A stretch of 13,329 nucleotides of DNA, from positions 1-13,329 of the forward strand of contig ONXW01000192.1 in NCBI GenBank assembly GCA_900321915.1. The letters are read 5' to 3'. Every line of letters begins with the position of its first letter. Within the stretch, counting starts at the first letter, position 1. The translations under genes and the position numbers were made by a program. Source of the DNA: an uncultured Eubacteriales bacterium (lineage in GTDB: Bacteria > Bacillota > Clostridia > Lachnospirales > Lachnospiraceae). Under the pieces are notes generated by a model. It was not told the DNA's origin and did no database searches. It was given only the letters and a program-made list of their open reading frames with translations. This document shows positions 1 to 7,134 of this stretch, one piece after another.

Positions 1-1113
1 ACGAAGCGGCGGGACCATGCCCTGGAGCATATGGGGCAGGAATTGACGGGAAAAGAGGCGTACCGCTATCTGAGCGACGCTCTGGGATATTCAAACCAGC
101 TGATACAGCTGGAACGCTATTCCATGCGCCTGGCCGCTGAGGCGAATGACATTCCGGCGGAACTGCTGCCGATGGCACTGCAGGAGACCAAACTGACGGA
201 GAAGGATGCGGCGCTCTCTGACAGCGAGAAGATCGCGGCGGCGCAGGATCTGGTTTTTAACAATGATTATTATGAGATGAAGCGCATGGTCAGCATCAAT
301 GTCGACAGATGCGTGAAAGCCCTGGTGGAGGAAACCCGCGCCCAGCAGACAGAAAGCGCCGAAGATCTGGTACGGCTCCTCCGGCAGCAGACAGTCCTGA
401 TTACCGCGATGATGATCCTGGTGGCTGTGCTGGTGCTCATGAATATCGGACTGGTGATAATCCCGCTCAGGAAGTGCGTGGAGGGAATCAAGGAACAGAA
501 AGAACTTCCCATGACGGGCGCTTACGAGATACAGTTCCTGACGGAGGCCTATAACACCGTCCTTCTGGAAAACCTGAGGACCAATGAACTGCTCTCTTAT
601 GAGGCGACCCACGACGCCCTGACTGGGCTCTACAACCGGGGAGCCTTTGAGAATGTCAAGGCCCATTTCAACGAGGGAAACGGGGATACGCTCATGCTCA
701 TCGATGTGGATGAGTTTAAGAAAGTCAATGATACCTACGGGCACGATATCGGCGACCGGGTGCTGCAGAGGGTTGCGTGGAACCTGTCCAAGGCCTTCCG
801 CTCGGAGGATATGGTCTGCCGTATCGGCGGGGATGAGTTCGCGGTCATTATGAGTCATGTGGACCGGAGCCTGCAGCCGACGGTGGAGCATAAGCTGAAC
901 CTGATACGGAAACAGCTCGCCGTCCCGGAAGGGGATGTCCCGAAAGCTACGCTGAGCATCGGCGTGGCCTTCTGCGACCGTCTCGGTTCCACGGGTGATC
1001 TGTATAAGGATGCGGATACCGCCCTGTACAAGGTGAAAAACAGCGGCAGGGACGGCATCGCGTTCTATGAACAGAAGGCAGAATCTGAAGGTGGGGACAG
1101 AAATGATGGATGA
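1..1113 (+). CDS. Membrane-bound GGDEF diguanylate cyclase (5' partial)
   Basis: This is predicted to make c-di-GMP from two GTP at the inner face of the membrane. The frame is open from base 1 with no stop. The ATG at 31 lies mid-helix with no ribosome binding site, so the true start and probably a first membrane segment lie upstream. The visible N-terminal part (about 130 residues) is helical and charged, consistent with an extracytoplasmic four-helix sensor. A hydrophobic segment at about 394-462 is the second membrane span. The C-terminal GGDEF domain has the usual motifs: THDALTGLYNR at its start, LIDVDEFKKVND, then an intact GGDEF at 826-840. An RSED (RxxD) inhibitory I-site lies five residues before it (799-810), so product inhibition is likely. 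The stop overlaps the start of the next gene by 11 bp, which implies translational coupling. The GGDEF assignment is secure; the sensor ligand is unknown. Confidence 0.93.
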   Translation, partial: TKRRDHALEHMGQELTGKEAYRYLSDALGYSNQLIQLERYSMRLAAEANDIPAELLPMALQETKLTEKDAALSDSEKIAAAQDLVFNNDYYEMKRMVSINVDRCVKALVEETRAQQTESAEDLVRLLRQQTVLITAMMILVAVLVLMNIGLVIIPLRKCVEGIKEQKELPMTGAYEIQFLTEAYNTVLLENLRTNELLSYEATHDALTGLYNRGAFENVKAHFNEGNGDTLMLIDVDEFKKVNDTYGHDIGDRVLQRVAWNLSKAFRSEDMVCRIGGDEFAVIMSHVDRSLQPTVEHKLNLIRKQLAVPEGDVPKATLSIGVAFCDRLGSTGDLYKDADTALYKVKNSGRDGIAFYEQKAESEGGDRNDG

Positions 1114-2812
1114 TAAATACGCGAGATTCTACGGGGATTCGGGGCGGCGCCGGATCCTGATCGTGGACGACGGGCAGATAGACCGGGCAATACTCGGAAA
1201 TATGCTGCAGGAAGATTATGATGTGATTACGGCGGAGAACGGGAAGGCCGGCCTCGAAGTCATACGGGAGTGGGAAAGCAGGCTGTCGGCCGTTCTCCTG
1301 GACCTGCATATGCCGGTCATGGGCGGAAGGGAGCTTCTGCGGTATATGAAGGAGGATTCGGAGCTTGCGAGGATCCCCGTCATCATCCTGACCGCCGAGA
1401 AGGATGCGGAGGTTGAGCTGCTCAACCAGGGGGCGTCGGACTTCATTCCGAAGCCCTTCGGGAACCCGGAGATTGTCCGGGCCAGAGTCCTGAGGACAAT
1501 AGAGCTGGCGGAGGACTCCTATATCATCCGCTCGACGGAGCGGGACGAGCTGACAGGGCTCTTCCAGCGGGAGTATTTCTTCCAGTACGCGGAGATTTTT
1601 GAAAGACATCACCCGGGGGAGGAGATGGACGCCATCGTGGTGGACATTAACCATTTCCACCTCCTGAATGAGCTGCGGGGCCGGAGCGCGGGCGACCAGA
1701 TCCTGCAGCAGCTTGCGCGGAATATCCGCGCCGCGGTGGACGATAAGAGCGGCCTCTGCGGACGGCGGGAGGCGGACCGGTTCCTTGTCTTCTGCAGGCA
1801 CCTGGAGGATCCGGAGGCATTTCTCCGGAAGATTTCCCTGGGCCTGGGGGACGAGATGGAAGGAAATTCCAGGATCCGGCTCCGTATGGGCATCTGGCCG
1901 AAGTGTGAGGCGGACGTTGACATGGAGCGGCGGTTTGACCGCGCGAAGCTGGCGGCGGACACCATCCGCAACAATTTCAACCAGTCCGTTGCCCAGTATG
2001 ACAGCGGGATGCATGAGAAGGAGATCCTGGCGGAGCGGCTGATCGACAGCGTGGACGAGGCCCTGGAGAAGAAACAGTTCCTGATCTATTACCAGCCGAA
2101 ATTCGCGATCCAGGGGGAACGTCCGAAGCTTGTCAGCGCGGAGGCCCTGATTCGCTGGAAGCATCCCGAATTCGGCATGATAAGTCCCGGCATCTTTATC
2201 CCGCTGTTTGAGGAAAACGGCCTGATCCAGCGTCTGGACCACTATGTCTGGGAGGAGGCGGCCATGCAGGTGCGCCGGTGGAGGGAAAAACTGGGCGTGA
2301 CCGTGCCGGTGTCCGTCAACGTTTCCCGGATTGATATCTATGACCCGCTTATGATTGACCGGCTCAAGAGACTGATAGAGGAAAATGAAATCGCCCCCGA
2401 AGATTACCGCCTCGAGATCACGGAGTCGGCCTACACGGAGGATTCCCGCCAGATAGTGCAGATTGTGGAGGAACTGCGGGAAGCCGGGTTCCGCATCGAG
2501 ATGGATGATTTCGGTTCAGGATATTCTTCCCTGAATATGCTTTCGGAGATTCCCTTAGACGTGCTGAAGCTTGATATGCGGTTTATCCGCAACCTGCGGA
2601 CGAACGCGAAGAGTCTTCAGCTGATGAAGCTGATCGTCGACATCGCCAGGTACCTGAATGTCCCGGTGGTCGCGGAAGGCGTGGAAAAGGAAGATCAGCT
2701 CAGGCAGCTGAAAGAGATCGGCTGCGATATGGTGCAGGGTTATTATTTCTCGCGGCCGGTTCCGGCGGACGAGTTTGAAAAGTTTATCATAAAGGAGGTA
2801 AAAGCATGCTGA
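1103..2812 (+). CDS. REC / degenerate GGDEF / EAL c-di-GMP phosphodiesterase
   Basis: A cytoplasmic response regulator of 569 residues, predicted to hydrolyse c-di-GMP to pGpG. The REC domain (about 15-135) has acidic pair D22/D23, phospho-acceptor D67 (LLDLHMP), T98 and K117. A GGDEF-type domain follows (about 146-300) but its signature reads EADRF at 223-227 and the I-site is missing, so it should not make c-di-GMP; it may bind GTP or be structural. The EAL domain (about 310-565) keeps the expected catalytic and metal residues: E347-A-L, N406, E438, D468/D469, K489, E525 and Q545, so it is predicted active. I chose the ATG at 1103 (followed by a second ATG) because a purine-rich GAAGGTGGGG lies just upstream; a start at 1067 would add 12 residues inside the previous gene. 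It overlaps the cyclase gene before it and the HPt gene after it. Phosphorylation of D67 probably tunes EAL activity, which is inference. Confidence 0.95.
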   Translation: MMDDKYARFYGDSGRRRILIVDDGQIDRAILGNMLQEDYDVITAENGKAGLEVIREWESRLSAVLLDLHMPVMGGRELLRYMKEDSELARIPVIILTAEKDAEVELLNQGASDFIPKPFGNPEIVRARVLRTIELAEDSYIIRSTERDELTGLFQREYFFQYAEIFERHHPGEEMDAIVVDINHFHLLNELRGRSAGDQILQQLARNIRAAVDDKSGLCGRREADRFLVFCRHLEDPEAFLRKISLGLGDEMEGNSRIRLRMGIWPKCEADVDMERRFDRAKLAADTIRNNFNQSVAQYDSGMHEKEILAERLIDSVDEALEKKQFLIYYQPKFAIQGERPKLVSAEALIRWKHPEFGMISPGIFIPLFEENGLIQRLDHYVWEEAAMQVRRWREKLGVTVPVSVNVSRIDIYDPLMIDRLKRLIEENEIAPEDYRLEITESAYTEDSRQIVQIVEELREAGFRIEMDDFGSGYSSLNMLSEIPLDVLKLDMRFIRNLRTNAKSLQLMKLIVDIARYLNVPVVAEGVEKEDQLRQLKEIGCDMVQGYYFSRPVPADEFEKFIIKEVKAC

Positions 2813-3162
2813 CAGTCGATGCTTTAAAGGAATTCGGAGCTAATACCGCGGAAGGCCTGTCCCGGTGCATGAATAATGAGGCATTCTATATCCGCCTGGT
2901 CAAGATGGCCGCGGCGGACACCTCGGGCTATGACGCGCTGGGAGAAGCCCTCGCGAAGAATGACGTCAAAGCCGGATTCGAGGCGGCTCACGGACTCAAG
3001 GGAATGCTGGCAAACCTGGCCCTGACCCCCTTAAGCCAGCCGGCGTCGGAGCTGACCGAGATCCTGAGGACAGGGCAGCCCGGAAGGGAAGAGGAGTGCA
3101 AGGCGCTTTACGAGGAACTCATTAAGCAGAAGGATAAGTTTCTCGAGCTCTGCAAAGACTGA
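2806..3162 (+). CDS. Stand-alone HPt (histidine phosphotransfer) domain protein
   Basis: A 118-residue cytoplasmic protein with a single HPt domain. The motif AAHGLKGMLANLAL (H62-G-L-K-G) matches the HxxKG phospho-acceptor signature, and the rest is helical as expected for a four-helix bundle. Members of this family relay phosphoryl groups between receiver domains. An excellent ribosome binding site (AAAGGAGGT) precedes the ATG, and the start overlaps the end of the REC-EAL gene by 7 bp, so the two are probably co-translated. The REC domain of the preceding protein is the obvious partner, but that is inference from position. No histidine kinase is present in the window, so the phosphate source is elsewhere. 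The HPt call is good because both the motif and the length fit. Confidence 0.88.
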   Translation: MLTVDALKEFGANTAEGLSRCMNNEAFYIRLVKMAAADTSGYDALGEALAKNDVKAGFEAAHGLKGMLANLALTPLSQPASELTEILRTGQPGREEECKALYEELIKQKDKFLELCKD

Positions 3163-3209
3163 TCCCGGTGTCTGCGGATGTATTATGAATTGACGGAGGT
3201 GAAACAGGA

Positions 3210-4316
3210 ATGGCACAGATCAATGAGCAGCTGATGGAACTCCTGAAGGCAGCCCGGGCGCAGGGAGCCTCGGACCTTCATATTTCCGTTGCCACGGTGC
3301 CCGTGATTCGCGTGAATAACCAGCTGATCCACATGGAGGATCAGCCGCGGCTGATGCCGGATGACACGAAGCGGCTGCTTCTCAGCGTGATGAATGAAGA
3401 ACAGGTGCAGACCCTGAAGAGCAACGGGGAGGTGGACCTCTCCTTCGGTGTGCCGGACCTGGGACGCTTTAGAATCAATGTATACAGCCAGCGCGGTTCC
3501 TACGCGGCGGCCATCCGAATCATGAATACGCGGGTGCCTGAGCCCGAAGAGCTGGGACTGCCGGAGAGCGTTATCGACCTGTATAAGAAGAAGAGCGGCC
3601 TGGTCCTGGTGACGGGGCCGACGGGAAGCGGCAAGTCCACGACCCTGGCATCGCTTATCCAGAAGATCAACAACAACCGCCGGTGTCATATCCTGACCCT
3701 GGAGGACCCGATTGAGTACCTGTACCGCCACAATCTTTCCCTGGTGGACCAGAGGGAGATCGGCCTGGATTCCCACAGCTTCGTGACGGCGCTGCGGGCG
3801 GCGCTCCGTGAGGACCCCGATGTCATCCTCGTAGGTGAGATGCGCGACCTGGAGACCATCTCCACAGCCATCACCGCGGCGGAGACGGGACACCTGGTAT
3901 TCTCCACCCTGCACACCAGCACGGCGGCGTCGACCATCAACCGTATCATCGATGTCTTTCCGGAGGGACAGAAGGAGCAGCTGCGGACACAGCTGGCCAT
4001 CGTCCTGGAATCGGTGGTATCCCAGAGGCTTCTGCCGAAAGCGGACGGCAGCGGGCGCGTGGCCTGCTTTGAGGTCATGCACTGCACGCCGGCCATCCGG
4101 AGCCTGATCCGGGAAAATAAGATATTCCAGATTCCCAGCACGATGCAGACCAACCGGAAGCAGGGCATGATCACGATGGATGAGGCCCTGACGGACGCGG
4201 CATCCCGCGGAATTATCACGAAGGAAACGGCCATGGAGTTTGTCACAGACAAAACGGCGGCCGAGTCGAGACTCGGCCGCGCGGCTGGAAATACGGGCAG
4301 CGGGTTCCGCTGGTAA
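3210..4316 (+). CDS. pilT: Type IV pilus retraction ATPase PilT
   Basis: A hexameric cytoplasmic ATPase of the secretion ATPase superfamily that powers pilus retraction and twitching. In its 368 residues: Walker A GPTGSGKST (136-144), Asp box LEDPIEY (164-170), Walker B DPDVILVGEMRD (202-213) with catalytic E210, and His box residues H228 and H235. AIRSLIREN (295-303) is one change from the AIRNLIRE motif characteristic of PilT and tied to retraction, which argues against PilB. The N-terminal domain begins with the typical ASDLHIS. A GGAGGTG ribosome binding site precedes the ATG. It lies 47 bp after the HPt gene with no visible promoter between, so it probably belongs to the same transcript. 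The last 20 or so residues (after about 348) are not typical and are encoded by a long perfect inverted repeat that doubles as a terminator for the opposing operon. pilB, pilD and a canonical major pilin gene are not in the window. Confidence 0.96.
   Translation: MAQINEQLMELLKAARAQGASDLHISVATVPVIRVNNQLIHMEDQPRLMPDDTKRLLLSVMNEEQVQTLKSNGEVDLSFGVPDLGRFRINVYSQRGSYAAAIRIMNTRVPEPEELGLPESVIDLYKKKSGLVLVTGPTGSGKSTTLASLIQKINNNRRCHILTLEDPIEYLYRHNLSLVDQREIGLDSHSFVTALRAALREDPDVILVGEMRDLETISTAITAAETGHLVFSTLHTSTAASTINRIIDVFPEGQKEQLRTQLAIVLESVVSQRLLPKADGSGRVACFEVMHCTPAIRSLIRENKIFQIPSTMQTNRKQGMITMDEALTDAASRGIITKETAMEFVTDKTAAESRLGRAAGNTGSGFRW
4251..4280 (-). terminator. Minus-strand Rho-independent terminator inside the pilT 3' end
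   Basis: A perfect 11-bp inverted repeat (4257-4267 with 4270-4280) has arms GCGGCCGAGTC and GACTCGGCCGC. With the innermost pair open it forms a 10-bp stem and a tetraloop. Read on the minus strand the hairpin is followed by CGTTTTGT, a short U-tract. It lies about 80 nt past the stop codon of the last gene of the minus-strand pilus operon, where a terminator is expected. On the plus strand no T-tract follows, so direction is assigned to minus. The four-U tract is modest. Confidence 0.6.
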
Positions 4317-4356
4317 GAAGCGCCGGTCCCGCGCTGAAAAAACAGGAAGAATCCGG

Positions 4357-4803
4357 TTAACGGACAACGGAGAGAGTATCGTCATATTCATAAGTGACGG
4401 TGCTCTCTGTTTTTTCGCCCGTAAGCCGGTAGAAGGGGCCTTCCTCCGACGCCGGGTAAAGGATCGTCAGCGTGAGGATAAGGTCGAAGTTTTCCCCGGC
4501 GGAAAAGCGCTCCGTCCGGGTGCTGCCGCCGGCGCCGGCAAAGTATTCCGCCTCGGAGGCGGAGGAGGCGTATATCCGGGAGAGCTCTTCATCCGTCTCC
4601 TCGAGATACGCCTGGGCTTCATTCCTGGCCAGGTAATAGTCGTCATTCTGCTGCCGGTACTTTTCGCTCAGCTTCTCGTCCGCGCGGGCGCTGGCGATGG
4701 AGAGCGTGGCGAAGCAGACCAGGCTCAGGAGGATGAACAGGAGAAGAATCAGGGAGACACCGCCGTTGACGGTGGTAATGCGCTTACTGCGGCTCACGGT
4801 CAT
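4357..4803 (-). CDS. Small single-pass membrane protein, possible pseudopilin-like T4P component
   Basis: I do not recognise a named family. The 148-residue product has a short basic N-terminus (MTVSRSKR), then a Gly-Gly followed by a long hydrophobic helix (about 15-40). A charged stretch (41-80) that could be coiled coil follows, then a beta-rich C-terminal part. The shape resembles PilX/GspK/ComGG-type tip pseudopilins, which also lack the usual Glu at +5, but that is only resemblance. The ATG at 4803 has an AAAGGAGGGG sequence directly before it, rather close to the start codon. It overlaps the preceding minus-strand gene by 20 bp and is the last gene of the operon. Its 3' coding end contains the plus-strand terminator of pilT. 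Confidence 0.75.
   Translation of the reverse strand: MTVSRSKRITTVNGGVSLILLLFILLSLVCFATLSIASARADEKLSEKYRQQNDDYYLARNEAQAYLEETDEELSRIYASSASEAEYFAGAGGSTRTERFSAGENFDLILTLTILYPASEEGPFYRLTGEKTESTVTYEYDDTLSVVR
4371..4415 (+). terminator. Rho-independent terminator of the pilT transcript
   Basis: A 14-bp stem pairs 4371-4384 (AGAGAGTATCGTCA) with 4395-4408 (TGACGGTGCTCTCT), including two G-U pairs, around a 10-nt loop. After one G comes a run of six T (4410-4415). It begins 55 bp after the pilT stop codon and lies wholly within the 3' coding end of the convergent minus-strand gene. Confidence 0.8.
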
Positions 4804-5185
4804 CCCCTCCTTTCCGGCGGTAATGCCTGACATCCAGCGTATAGACGGAATTCCCGTCCTCTGTATTCTGGACATCGATGTGGAGCACATCGCCGTCTAT
4901 GGTGTAGGAAGCCGCGCAGCGGGCCTCAGACTCCGTCCCGTCCTCACAGAGCGCGAGAAGGCGGTGGAATTCCGCTTCCTCCCCGTCCGCGGCGATATAG
5001 CATTCCGCCGCTGTCCGGGAGAGACGCACAGCCTCCGTCAGGTCCGCCGCATGCCGGCTCATCACATGGGCGCGGAAAAAAAGCTGGAGGCAGACTACGG
5101 CCGCCAGCGAGAAAAATGCGATGGATATGATGAGCTCGATAAGAAAGAGGGACGAGCCCGACCCGCGACTGCTACGATTTGCCAT
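4784..5185 (-). CDS. Type IV pilin-like (minor pilin / pseudopilin) protein
   Basis: A 133-residue protein with a prepilin-like N-terminus. A short basic leader (MANRSSRGSG) is followed by SSLFLIELIISIAFFSLAAV, with an LIE motif (E17 as the +5 Glu) and a long hydrophobic helix. With E17 at +5, the residue at -1 is Ser12 rather than the usual Gly, so processing by a PilD-type peptidase is uncertain. The globular part (about 40-133) is short and ends in a charged tail. It sits between two other small membrane proteins in the T4P operon, 16 bp after one and overlapping the next by 20 bp, which supports a minor pilin role. The ribosome binding site is weak (AAGGCAGG). Which minor pilin it corresponds to cannot be told from sequence alone. 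Confidence 0.8.
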   Translation of the reverse strand: MANRSSRGSGSSLFLIELIISIAFFSLAAVVCLQLFFRAHVMSRHAADLTEAVRLSRTAAECYIAADGEEAEFHRLLALCEDGTESEARCAASYTIDGDVLHIDVQNTEDGNSVYTLDVRHYRRKGGDDREPQ

Positions 5186-5201
5186 GCTGCCTGCCTTTCT
5201 C

Positions 5202-5684
5202 TCAGCGGGGTGCCGTCGTCACAATAAATGTCTCTTTAAATCCGTCCTCCGGCGTGAGGCTTACCAGGACCACCCCGGGACCAAGCTCCTCAAAGGAGAG
5301 GTCCTGTATGGGAAGGACCGGGGTGCCCGTGGCGGGCTCGAAATCGCTGTTCCCCTCCGGCACAAGGAGCTCCCGGAGCGTGCCCTTCCTCGTGTACAGC
5401 CATGTGACGTAGTTTTTGCCGCCGATCTCCTGCCGGAGGGTCAGGGCCGGGGAACCGTCCAGCTCTGTGACATGGACGGCGTCCTCCGTGCGGCACTGCC
5501 GGACCTTCTGGGTCACGTAGGCCGACGGGAGCCGGACATTGTCATTCTGCTGCATGGAAGCGGCAATGCGGCGGTACTCATTGGTTCCGAGGGAAATGAG
5601 CAGCGTCGCGGTGATCATGAAGCTGGCAAATACCAGCAGGACAAAGACGATATCCATGGAGTGCCGGTCATTCTGGTATTTCAT
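5202..5684 (-). CDS. Small membrane-anchored protein of T4P operon (possible DUF4860-type)
   Basis: A 160-residue protein with a short N-terminal cytoplasmic segment (MKYQNDRHSM), one membrane helix (about 11-33) and an extracytoplasmic, beta-rich domain. From memory it resembles the DUF4860 family of Clostridia; I cannot confirm this here. It lacks both a prepilin-peptidase Gly and a +5 Glu, so if it is pilin-like it is unlikely to be processed normally. Its ATG overlaps the stop of the preceding gene in an ATGA arrangement (4-bp overlap), which implies translational coupling. Position between PilC and a pilin-like gene suggests a role in pilus initiation or tip assembly; this is inference. 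Confidence 0.78.
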   Translation of the reverse strand: MKYQNDRHSMDIVFVLLVFASFMITATLLISLGTNEYRRIAASMQQNDNVRLPSAYVTQKVRQCRTEDAVHVTELDGSPALTLRQEIGGKNYVTWLYTRKGTLRELLVPEGNSDFEPATGTPVLPIQDLSFEELGPGVVLVSLTPEDGFKETFIVTTAPR

Positions 5685-6043
5685 AGGCTGCCTCCGGCGT
5701 CACGGCCGGTGAAATCCCTGTCGGGTCCGGCCTCATCGGTCAGGTTGATAATAATATAGTAGGGGCGGATATTTGATGCGACGGGCCGGTAGTCCACAAA
5801 GAACAGGCTTTCATCCCAGGTAAGGCCGTAGTGGTCCCGGAGATACTGCAGGTCCGGGGGGTAGGCCCCCTCCAGGGCGTAGCAGCCGGTGATGTCCCGC
5901 TCGAGGGCATTTTCCAGCGCCGTGCGCTGCTCCCTGGCGGTGCTTTTCCCCACATTGTCGAGAAGGCGGGCGAAGCCGCCGATCCAGATGACCATGAGGA
6001 GCGCGCTCAGGAACAGGGTATTGATGCGTCGTTTCGGTCTCAT
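5681..6043 (-). CDS. GspG-like small protein of T4P operon
   Basis: A 120-residue protein with a basic N-terminus (MRPKRRIN), one hydrophobic helix (about 8-28) and an amphipathic helix (about 30-55). The motif GAYPPDLQYLRDHYGL (59-74) recalls the 'YP..L..L' helix-loop of GspG and ComGC-type pseudopilins. The N-terminus has no prepilin cleavage motif or +5 Glu, so it may remain a plain membrane-anchored protein. It starts 12 bp after pilC, with a G-rich ribosome binding site (AGGGGG) about 7 nt before the ATG. It is clearly part of the pilC operon. A function as a minor pilin-like assembly protein is inferred from shape and context only. Confidence 0.78.
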   Translation of the reverse strand: MRPKRRINTLFLSALLMVIWIGGFARLLDNVGKSTAREQRTALENALERDITGCYALEGAYPPDLQYLRDHYGLTWDESLFFVDYRPVASNIRPYYIIINLTDEAGPDRDFTGRDAGGSL

Positions 6044-6055
6044 AAAGTCCCCCTG

Positions 6056-7108
6056 TTATCCGATGTTTGCCATGATTCCCATGAGGGGAAGCATGACGGA
6101 GAGGAGAATCAGCCCGACGATCAGGGACAGGATAACCACCATGGTGGGTTCGATGGCGGCGAGGGTCCTGCTGATGCGCCGGTCGGTCTCTTCCTTATAG
6201 TGATCCGCGATAAAGTCCATGGCCCGGTCCACGCTTCCGGCCTGGGCGAATACCGAGATCATGCCGGAATAGAAGGGGTTGAACAGGCCGGTTTTCTGGA
6301 CGGCCTCGGAGAAGCTGTCGCCCTGTTCCAGGAGTTCGCGGCAGGCGTGAATCTTCTTAAGGACGGTCTTGTTCCCGGCAACGTGGGAGGCCAGCTCCAG
6401 GCTGGTGTAGGCGTCAAGCCCGGCGGACTGGGTCATCCGCAGGCCTCCCGCAAAGCGGGTGAGGGCCAGGGATTCCGAAAAGTCCTTTGTGGGCGGGAAT
6501 ACGGCCATGAGGTCCCGGAACTGTTCCTGCCCCTTCTGCGTGCAGTAGAAGTACAGGAAGAGGGCCGCCCCGATAAGCAGGATGACGGCAAACACGAGGT
6601 AATACCGGGAGATGGTTTCACTGAGGTTGATCAGGGTCTGGGTTACGCCGTTCACAGAGGCGCCCAGCTGCCGGAATACCTGCGCGAAGATGGGCAGGAC
6701 GCGGCTCACCAGGACAATGACGACGGCGAACATCATGACAATCATGATAACGGGATAGCTCACGGCGCTCCGGATGGATTCCCGGAGGTCGTCCTCCTCC
6801 TCGTAATAGCGGGCCAGCGCCCCGCAGACCTCCTCCAGGCGGCCGGTCTGCTCGCCGATGTTCAGAAGCTCAGTGACATAGGCGGGGAAAACGCCCGTTT
6901 CGGCGATGGATTCGGACAGGTGCCGCCCCTCGCTGACGGACTCCCCGATCTGGCGAAGGACCGGGTCAATGTCCCGGTTGTCCGCGTCCCGCGCCATGAT
7001 GCCCAGGGCGGCGTACGGGGAAATGCCCGCGCCGATAAGCGCCCCCAGCTGCTCGAAAAAGTGGAATATCCTGGCGTTGGAGAGATATTTTTTCTTTGTA
7101 CTGGCCAT
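6056..7108 (-). CDS. pilC: Type IV pilus / T2SS inner membrane platform protein PilC (GspF family)
   Basis: A 350-residue polytopic membrane protein that anchors the PilB/PilT motors and transmits their movement to the growing pilus. Two GspF repeats are visible. The first (about 15-140) contains LGALIGAGIS, PAYVTELLNIGEQTGRLEEV and VSYPVIMIVM; the second (about 216-340) contains LRMTQSAGLDAYTSLELA, FAQAGSVDRAM and ISRTLAAIEPTMVVILSL. Likely membrane helices lie near 118-141, 168-189 and 322-346. It is shorter than the roughly 400 residues usual for proteobacterial PilC because the N-terminal cytoplasmic extension is brief. An AGGAG sits 7 nt before the ATG. It begins 26 bp after the lipoprotein gene and leads the small pilin-like genes. 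PilT is encoded nearby on the opposite strand. Confidence 0.95.
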   Translation of the reverse strand: MASTKKKYLSNARIFHFFEQLGALIGAGISPYAALGIMARDADNRDIDPVLRQIGESVSEGRHLSESIAETGVFPAYVTELLNIGEQTGRLEEVCGALARYYEEEDDLRESIRSAVSYPVIMIVMMFAVVIVLVSRVLPIFAQVFRQLGASVNGVTQTLINLSETISRYYLVFAVILLIGAALFLYFYCTQKGQEQFRDLMAVFPPTKDFSESLALTRFAGGLRMTQSAGLDAYTSLELASHVAGNKTVLKKIHACRELLEQGDSFSEAVQKTGLFNPFYSGMISVFAQAGSVDRAMDFIADHYKEETDRRISRTLAAIEPTMVVILSLIVGLILLSVMLPLMGIMANIG

Positions 7109-7134
7109 AGCTTAACTCCTGTCCGGTTCGGTAA

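Noticed and set aside
947..2242. Long minus-strand open frame opposite the REC-EAL gene
   Set aside because: The protein has no recognisable domain, while the plus strand encodes three clear domains. It is a by-product of high GC codon use.
4321..4340. Hairpin AGCGC...GCGCT in the pilT convergent gap as terminator
   Set aside because: Only 5 bp, followed by A rather than T on the plus strand and with no T-run after it on the minus strand.
3183..4391. Long minus-strand open frame opposite pilT
   Set aside because: Shadow of pilT; composition (many His, Arg, Gln) is typical of antisense frames and no motif is visible.
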